NCBI GenBank assembly: GCA_035578175.1 | Contig: JAQMRL010000007.1 | Span: 44,707,391-44,771,390 of the forward strand | DNA from: Catonia carolina | Taxonomy: Eukaryota > Arthropoda > Insecta > Hemiptera > Achilidae | DNA length: 64,000 nucleotides | Direction: 5' to 3' | Shown: in pieces, positions 61,790-64,000 of the stretch | Numbering within the stretch: position 1 is the first letter of the stretch | How the letters are laid out: each line of letters starts with the position of its first letter | The notes under the pieces: model-generated | Databases searched by the model: none | What the model was told of the DNA's origin: nothing | Seen by the model: only the letters and a program-made list of their open reading frames with translations | Translations under genes and position numbers: made by a program

Positions 61790-62030
61790 GAAAATGAAGA
61801 TGTGTACAAGATACATGAAAGAGCTGTTAACATTGGTAAGTGTTTACTGTTACCTTATTCTGGTGATTAGAAATATGTATTCCAATTTTAAATATTACTG
61901 TACGTCTGTTGATAATCAAAATTACAGTTTAAATGAAAGTTATATTGTAATTTATATTAATGGTTGGCAGGATGCATTTCAAAAATTTATCTGTTGATAA
62001 TCCTGCATGGGATGTTTGATAAAATAATTT
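61790..62030 (+). mobile_element. Penelope-like terminal fragment
   Basis: gatgtgtacaagatacatga, acattggtaagtgtttactg and ttgataatcctgcatgggat match 6510-6660. Confidence 0.5.
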
Positions 62031-62206
62031 CTTATTTAATATCTTATGAATTCTGTGAGACAAACATGGAACCTAAGTGAGTAACTTATTTCTATATTTT
62101 TCAAGATGTAAAGCAATGATATATTTACTGTTTCTGTTAAAAGCAAGTATGAATTCTCTTATATCGATCGACACAGTCTATTACGTGTATTAAAATTTGA
62201 TAGTAC

Positions 62207-62760
62207 TGTTACGTCCCAGGTTCGTGAGATAAAATTCAAAAGCTTTTATCGAAAATCCAACTAGTGTTTTGTTTTATTCAAGAAAAAAAATCTTATCAGA
62301 TCCAATGTTGAAATATTTAAAACAATTAAAATTCTTAAAACAATTAAAATTCTTAAAAAAATTAAAAGTCTTTAAATTAAGTTGGAGTAATTATTAAATC
62401 TTCTAAAATACTTTCATCAAAATAAAGTTGAAAAAAAATTAATAAATTATTAATATTTTGTTTTCTGTTTTTTATAAAAATTGTATATCACCTATCCCTT
62501 TAAAAGTTTTAAAAGAGAGTGAGGACAACAATCCAATTTATTTAAATTAAGAAAATTGTCTTTTTCTTTTTTTTTTTTTGTACTCACATCTGACGTTGTG
62601 TAAATAAGATCATCTGGTGGTACATTGATGTTGATGCTGTAAGAGTGTTTATGTTTACGTTGGAATGTCGTTACGTGCGTACTGTTCGTTATGTTTTGTT
62701 TCCACTGTCCGTTATGCGTTAGGTGTTCGTATTGGTATCTCCTATTACAATCCTATTACA
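62207..62760 (-). mobile_element. 3' LTR of a Ty3/gypsy retrotransposon
   Basis: On the minus strand the LTR begins TGTAATAG (62760-62753), immediately after a polypurine tract, and ends ..GGGACGTAACA at 62207: 554 bp with TG..CA ends. It contains about two and a half copies of an acaattaaaattctta unit near 62330. The presumed target-site bases next to its end are gtact. The 5' LTR is outside the window. Confidence 0.75.
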
Positions 62761-62780
62761 ATCTTCCCCTCCCCCCGGAG
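62761..62780 (-). promoter_or_regulatory. polypurine tract
   Basis: ctccggggggaggggaagat on the minus strand, directly before the LTR TG; the plus-strand DNA primer site of the LTR element. Confidence 0.75.
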
Positions 62781-63031
62781 AGTAAAGAGAAGCACACAGT
62801 ACGTGTAAGCAAAATAAAGGGGGTGAGTGTTAAAATGAAAAAGAGAAGATGAGTATGTAGCAGTTGTCGGCTTGAGATGGTAATATACATTCATTTGGGG
62901 CCCCATTCAATAAAACATTCAAACAACATGCAAACAGCATTTTTTTTTTTTTTTTTTTTATTACAATCATCCCAAACTCGAGGATCGCTACAGACAGCAC
63001 CTAAAAATAAATTATGTAATTTATGAGTATA

Positions 63032-64000
63032 CTATTTAACTTTTTTAATATTAGAAATATGTTCTTTAGTGATATCTCCTCCTACAGTCTTACGAAGTAA
63101 TGCTGTAACTGGAGTAGAGAAGCCGATGATATAAAAAGGTTCAGACCATCGATACGCCATTTTGGCACAAATATTTTTTTGTTTTGAACTAACGGGGTGA
63201 GTTTTTAGCAGAACTTTATCTCCCACTGAAAATGGATTGGGATGGCGTGTAGCATTATATCTACGTGCCATATCATTATGTGATTTAACTAGTTTTCTTC
63301 TAATATCACACATCATATTACTAGAACGTATAGGATTTCTATGGAGGATATCTTGGATATTCCATGCTCTATCTAATGGAGTGTGAGCTGGAAAAGTATG
63401 CAATATGTCAAATGGGCATTTCCCATGAGCATTATGTTGAGCCATATTGAAAGCTAATTGAAACCAAAATAAAGATTTGTCCCAAGTTGCTTGAGTCTTT
63501 GCATGATACGCAATAAGGATAGACCTAAGATTTCGGTTTAAACGTTCTGCATGCGATGGTTGAGGGTGATAGGGTGAGAGGGTGGTTCGTTTTATGCCTA
63601 AATTGAAACAAAAGTTTTTAAACATTATGGAATTAAAATTTTTAGCATTATCTGTGACAATCAATCTTGGAATAGAATAACTTTGGAAAATACGTTTTAA
63701 TTCATGGATAATAGAGGATGTATTAGTGTTTTTTAACGGGGCTAACCATGTGAATTTTGAGAAACTATCGACTACCACTAGAATATATTTATATCCTTGA
63801 TTGGTTTTTGCTAGGCTACCGACGGTATCAATAAACAGTGTGTCAAATGGCGCTGTCGGAACTCTGGAACTGAGATTTCCCCATTTATAATTTATCCCAG
63901 GTTTGCTTCGTTGGCAGGTCGTACAAGCCTTGACTTTCAGAGGAATTTCTCGATATATAGCTGGCCAATAAAAATATCGTGTGATTTTGTGTATAGTTTT
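63032..64000 (-). CDS. Ty3/gypsy integrase, C-terminal part of pol (partial at right edge)
   Basis: The frame is open from the window edge to a stop at 63032-63034, 322 codons. It starts inside the zinc-binding region (..RYFYWPAIYREIP.., CTTCQRSKPG). The catalytic core has Asp in FDTLFIDTVGSL, Asp in LIVTDNAKNF and Glu in PYHPQPSHAERLNR, with 34 residues between the last two. A C-terminal domain follows (FSVGDKVLLKTHPVSSK, YRWSEPFYIIGF). It integrates the element's cDNA into the host genome. Only about 270 bp separate the stop from the polypurine tract, so there is no envelope-type gene after pol. The intact frame and clean LTR suggest a fairly recent insertion. Codons before 64000 are not visible, so protease, reverse transcriptase and RNase H are inferred to lie to the right. 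Confidence 0.9.
   Translation of the reverse strand, partial: KTIHKITRYFYWPAIYREIPLKVKACTTCQRSKPGINYKWGNLSSRVPTAPFDTLFIDTVGSLAKTNQGYKYILVVVDSFSKFTWLAPLKNTNTSSIIHELKRIFQSYSIPRLIVTDNAKNFNSIMFKNFCFNLGIKRTTLSPYHPQPSHAERLNRNLRSILIAYHAKTQATWDKSLFWFQLAFNMAQHNAHGKCPFDILHTFPAHTPLDRAWNIQDILHRNPIRSSNMMCDIRRKLVKSHNDMARRYNATRHPNPFSVGDKVLLKTHPVSSKQKNICAKMAYRWSEPFYIIGFSTPVTALLRKTVGGDITKEHISNIKKVK

Overview
This is AT-rich eukaryotic DNA, almost certainly from an insect nuclear genome. Coding exons are short and widely spaced, splice sites are GT/AG, and repeats fill most of the rest. The 14-3-3 epsilon protein ends in QDVEDQDVS, the insect-type tail. The Penelope-like, mariner, pogo/Tigger, PIF, piggyBac-like and Ty3/gypsy remnants also fit an insect with a large repeat-laden genome. 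A methylation-linked glycosylase (Mbd4) and very long introns hint at a hemimetabolous lineage such as Hemiptera; that is inference only. No operons, CRISPR arrays, rRNA or convincing functional tRNA genes are present.

Layout. (1) 1-3.1 kb: 3' ends of one or two unrecognised plus-strand genes, with a terminal exon at 11-265 and an exon pair at 1652-1837/2951-3076. (2) 3.1-12.9 kb: intergenic repeats, including a pogo/Tigger-type element with a SINE nested in it, a near-palindromic pair of Penelope-like 3' ends, a foldback element and a dead LINE. (3) 13.09-40.71 kb: the 14-3-3 epsilon gene, plus strand, five exons joining in phase to 256 aa. Intron 1 is about 13 kb and holds a 2.5-kb inverted-repeat structure. 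A candidate extra exon at 33038-33162 is in the correct phase and would give a different C-terminus. The 3' UTR may reach about 43.17 kb. (4) 43.2-50.1 kb: intergenic, dominated by a 2-kb PIF/Harbinger-like element carrying smaller hairpin elements, and by mariner remnants. (5) 50.26-55.15 kb: Mbd4-type thymine DNA glycosylase, minus strand, three exons giving 221 aa from the only in-frame ATG visible. (6) 55.2-64 kb: SINE copies, a piggyBac-like MITE, another foldback element, a LINE fragment, a second inverted Penelope pair split by a SINE with a clean 9-bp target duplication, and the 3' end (integrase, polypurine tract, LTR) of a minus-strand Ty3/gypsy retrotransposon running off the right edge.

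The two recognised genes are not an obvious functional unit. 14-3-3 epsilon is a cytoplasmic phosphoserine-binding adaptor. Mbd4 is a nuclear base-excision repair enzyme for T:G mismatches from deaminated 5-methylcytosine. The remaining structure is mostly a layered history of transposon insertions, several datable by nesting. Family names for repeats rest on termini, target duplications and short protein motifs read by eye, without any database search.
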